Assembly (NCBI RefSeq): GCF_012524165.2 | Contig: NZ_JABACJ020000023.1 | Span: 1-64,000 of the forward strand | Reading direction: 5' to 3' | Source: Faecalicatena faecalis | Lineage (GTDB): Bacteria > Bacillota > Clostridia > Lachnospirales > Lachnospiraceae | Length of the DNA: 64,000 nucleotides | Shown: positions 62,257 through 64,000 of the stretch, piece by piece | How the letters are laid out: each line of letters opens with the position of its first letter | Numbering within the stretch: position 1 is the stretch's first letter | Made by a program: the position numbers and the translations under genes | Notes under the pieces: generated by a model | What the model saw: only the letters and a program-made list of their open reading frames with translations | What the model was told of the DNA's origin: nothing | The model's database searches: none

Positions 62257-62478
62257 TCAGAGGGAATACTGCGATGACAGGTATTCCTCAAATTGTTTTC
62301 TTTTAATCAATCGCTTTGCTCCGTTCCAAAGAACGAAAGGACAATCTTCGCTATTCGATAGTTCTTTTATCTTTGATGTGCCAATGCCCGAATATTCCGA
62401 AGCTTCTTCAACCGTAAGATTCATTTTCTTCCAAATTGGGACACTCGGCATATTGGATTTAAGCTGTTTGTCAGACAT
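62257..62478 (-). CDS. excisionase-like helix-turn-helix protein (copy 2)
   Basis: 73 residues. Core LTVEEASEYSGIGTSKIKEL, CPFVLWNGAKRLIKRKQFEE and YLSSQYSL. AAGGAGG nine bases before ATG 62478. About 95 bases separate it from copy 1, the only real gap in the xis series; that gap holds nothing recognisable. Confidence 0.88.
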   Translation of the reverse strand: MSDKQLKSNMPSVPIWKKMNLTVEEASEYSGIGTSKIKELSNSEDCPFVLWNGAKRLIKRKQFEEYLSSQYSL

Positions 62479-62574
62479 ACGCTGTAACCTCCTTCCTTTG
62501 GTGATTACAGCATACTCAAAAGTCTGCGGTAAGCCAATTATGCGAATCGGCTCATCGCAGACTTGACTTTTTTC

Positions 62575-62796
62575 TTAAATCGAGTATTGCCTTTCGATAA
62601 ATTCGTCAAAGACTTTCCTTTTAATCATTCTTCTGCTACCAATCCAAAGAACAAAAGGACAATCCTGACTTTCCGTCATTTCATAGAGTTTTCCCATTCC
62701 AATACCGGAATAAGCTGCCGCCTCCTCAATAGACAGGTTTGGTTTACACCAAAGAGGAATATCGTAACGCTTCTTCTTTTCACAGCTATTTGACAT
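62575..62796 (-). CDS. excisionase-like helix-turn-helix protein (copy 1)
   Basis: 73 residues from ATG 62796 (MSNSCEKKKRYDIPLW), which has GAAAGGGGTG before it and overlaps the toxin gene stop by 11 bases. Core LSIEEAAAYSGIGMGKLYEM, CPFVLWIGSRRMIKRKVFDE and FIERQYSI. Closest to copy 3 (shared KLYEMT, RRMIKRxVFDE), suggesting a recent duplication. Confidence 0.88.
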   Translation of the reverse strand: MSNSCEKKKRYDIPLWCKPNLSIEEAAAYSGIGMGKLYEMTESQDCPFVLWIGSRRMIKRKVFDEFIERQYSI

Positions 62797-63349
62797 TCCT
62801 GCACCCCTTTCCTTTGACCGAGGTGCGTTTGTCATAAACGATATAATCCCAACCGCCGTTATTACACTTATCGCAGTTGTCTTTGCTTTTAGCAAAAGGG
62901 TCAAGACGCCTGACAATATAATTTGGGTCGTGGATATAGTCGCTCAGGCACTTGGGACATAAGCAGCGAACATCTCCGTTTCTGTCTGTGTTGTAAATCC
63001 ATAAACCGAAAGTCTTTTTAAGAGCTGCGTTAATTTGCTTCCAAAGCCTTTCGTCGTTTACCGAACCAATGTAGTCTGTCAGTTCGTCCTTATTGACGGT
63101 TTGTATCTGTTCAAGAAGAACCATTGACGGCTTCTTCAGACCGAAGTCCTCACCCAAAATGATGTGTGAAGGAAGATACTTCTTTTTCATCACAGCCGTA
63201 ACAGCAGCAACAATAATTGTCGGAGCATTTGCATTAAAGTTGTCCGCCTGAATTACCATTACAGGTCTCTCTCCCGACTGGACAGACCCCTCTCTTTTTC
63301 CAAAATCGTAGTAGAATAAATCTCCACGCTGAATTTCTTTTCTCTGCAT
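62786..63349 (-). CDS. PemK/MazF-like protein with C-terminal zinc ribbon
   Basis: 187 residues from ATG 63349 (MQRKEIQRGDLFYYDFG). Residues 5-115 match the PemK/MazF toxin fold: IQRGDLFYYDF, SGERPVMVIQADNFNANAPT, IIVAAVTAVMKKKYLPSHII, and SMVLLEQIQTVNKDELTDYI. The conserved Arg in GERPV and Ser/Thr after it are present, so RNase activity is possible. Unusually, a zinc-ribbon-like tail follows (CLCPKCLSDY, CDKCNNGGWDYIVYD). No antitoxin gene is next to it; the downstream partner is xis copy 1. It may be a regulator rather than a toxin. Confidence 0.8.
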   Translation of the reverse strand: MQRKEIQRGDLFYYDFGKREGSVQSGERPVMVIQADNFNANAPTIIVAAVTAVMKKKYLPSHIILGEDFGLKKPSMVLLEQIQTVNKDELTDYIGSVNDERLWKQINAALKKTFGLWIYNTDRNGDVRCLCPKCLSDYIHDPNYIVRRLDPFAKSKDNCDKCNNGGWDYIVYDKRTSVKGKGCRNVK

Positions 63350-63410
63350 ATATGTATAACCTCTCTGTTCATTTAGTTTTGAAAGTGCATTTCTTATCCG
63401 GAATTGAAAT

Positions 63411-63440
63411 AACCCCTTCACTCATTTGGACAAAGGGGGT
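63411..63440 (-). terminator. weak hairpin between sigma-like gene and MazF-like gene
   Basis: ACCCCCTTTG and an imperfect complement AAGGGGTT about ten bases apart on the minus strand, followed by ATTTC only. It could attenuate read-through from the sigma-like gene. Low certainty. Confidence 0.3.
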
Positions 63441-63458
63441 CAAAATGCACACCCAAAA

Positions 63459-64000
63459 TCAGAGGTTTTCATAAAATTTCTTGAAATTTTTTCTTGCGGC
63501 AGCAATCGACTTATCTACAACGCTGTAATATACGCCTTCTTCCTTTGCGATTTTTCTTGAACTCATACCTAATAAAATCGCTTTAATCAGTCTTTCTCTC
63601 TGAACAGGTTTCAGCATTTCCAATACCTTTCTGACTTTCGCAATTTCTAACTGACGGAGCTGTTCCTTTTCTTCCTCAATCCGTTCTTCCTCCGCTTGCT
63701 CAAACGGGTCAACAAACGGAGTAATCAGTTCCCGGTGGAATTGTTCAGAGATGTCATCTTCATACCCATACACATCGATTGTTCTTTTTGCTCGCTTTTC
63801 GTACTTATCGTTGTTTCTGTATGACTCGTCAATCACTTCGCCCTGAGCCATAGAAAGCAGAATGAACGGAGTGTACCGACGGATAACATCAGGGTATTTA
63901 ACCCACAATTCTTCTTCCGCCAGTTCTGTCACAATCGCCCATTTCTCTGTGCCGGTGTAGCCGTGATATTCATACCGCAGGTTAATGAGCTTGCAGTCGT
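63459..64000 (-). CDS. sigma-70-like region 4 protein, partial at right edge
   Basis: The frame stays open to the last base of the window (DCKLINLRYEYHGYTGTEKW precedes the first internal GTG), so the true start lies beyond 64000 and the GTG at 63932 should not be used. At least 180 residues. The C-terminal 60 residues carry a sigma-70 region 4 helix-turn-helix: MLKPVQRERLIKAILLGMSS, RKIAKEEGVYYSVVDKSIAA, as in the ORF7-type regulators of Tn916-like elements. It stands upstream of toxin, xis and int and probably drives or tunes them. Confidence 0.8.
   Translation of the reverse strand, partial: DCKLINLRYEYHGYTGTEKWAIVTELAEEELWVKYPDVIRRYTPFILLSMAQGEVIDESYRNNDKYEKRAKRTIDVYGYEDDISEQFHRELITPFVDPFEQAEEERIEEEKEQLRQLEIAKVRKVLEMLKPVQRERLIKAILLGMSSRKIAKEEGVYYSVVDKSIAAARKNFKKFYENL

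Noticed and set aside
63459..63932. GTG 63932 as the true start of the sigma-like gene
   Set aside because: The frame continues open and protein-like to the window edge, so the gene is partial here.
61755..63932. The right-hand module as the ICE's own integration module
   Set aside because: The integrase is truncated at the ICE border and the ICE end lies inside it, so it belongs to a different element.

Overview
The window looks like chromosome of a gut Clostridia, most likely Lachnospiraceae. It has moderate-to-low GC, strong AGGAGG-type ribosome sites, Lachnospiraceae-style lipoproteins and zinc-ribbon membrane proteins, and a dense Tn1549-like conjugative element. No rRNA or tRNA gene and no CRISPR array was seen.

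Layout. (1) 0-4.2 kb is a mosaic: an MmcQ/YjbR gene, a mobC-relaxase pair with a structured oriT-like leader, a hypothetical gene, a yaiI gene whose upstream region is an IS transposase fragment, an IncQ-type nick motif and a MobA/MobL relaxase remnant. (2) 4.2-19.3 kb is an envelope-associated cluster on the minus strand. It holds three lipoproteins, homologues of the Bacillus YdjG (zinc ribbon), YdjH (TPM domain) and YdjI (SPFH) proteins, further zinc-ribbon membrane proteins, two DUF3592-type proteins, a receiver-like protein lacking the phospho-acceptor Asp, a LuxR-type response regulator, a soluble PAS histidine kinase and a multi-pass sensor that appears to lack a kinase domain. (3) About 19.6-60.68 kb is one minus-strand block of about 41 kb, an integrative conjugative element (ICE): ParA/ParB, two RepA_N-type initiators, SSB, DnaC-like ATPase, PcfB, VirD4, Maff2, TrbL/VirB6, PrgI, VirB4, a 3D+M23+NlpC/P60 hydrolase, DUF4315, DUF4366, MT-A70 methylase, topoisomerase III, a 2096-residue SpaA/Cna-B surface protein, DUF5688, a giant methylase-helicase and a YodL-domain protein. 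The helicase gene is split by a 2.35-kb group II intron. (4) 60.68-64 kb is the end of a second, Tn916-related element: sigma-like factor (runs off the right edge), MazF-like toxin, four tandem excisionase paralogues and a tyrosine integrase truncated where the ICE begins.

How the genes fit together: ParAB, RepA and SSB would maintain the excised ICE. PcfB and VirD4 would recruit cargo to a VirB4/TrbL/PrgI channel. The hydrolase opens the wall and the Cna-B protein probably promotes cell contact. The methylase-helicase, MT-A70 methylase and YodL protein are candidate DNA-protection or establishment factors. No integrase or relaxase of the ICE lies inside its 41-kb block; the mobC-relaxase pair at the left edge is of the right family but on the opposite strand, 17 kb away.

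The most interesting signals are: a TnpV-like gene read in a second frame inside the helicase linker; a shared C-terminal S-I-H-x-(R/K)-L motif on four different ICE proteins (possible transfer signal); five 22-bp iterons inside repA; four tandem xis genes behind a dead integrase; and the sensor/kinase/pseudo-receiver arrangement next to the Ydj-type cluster.
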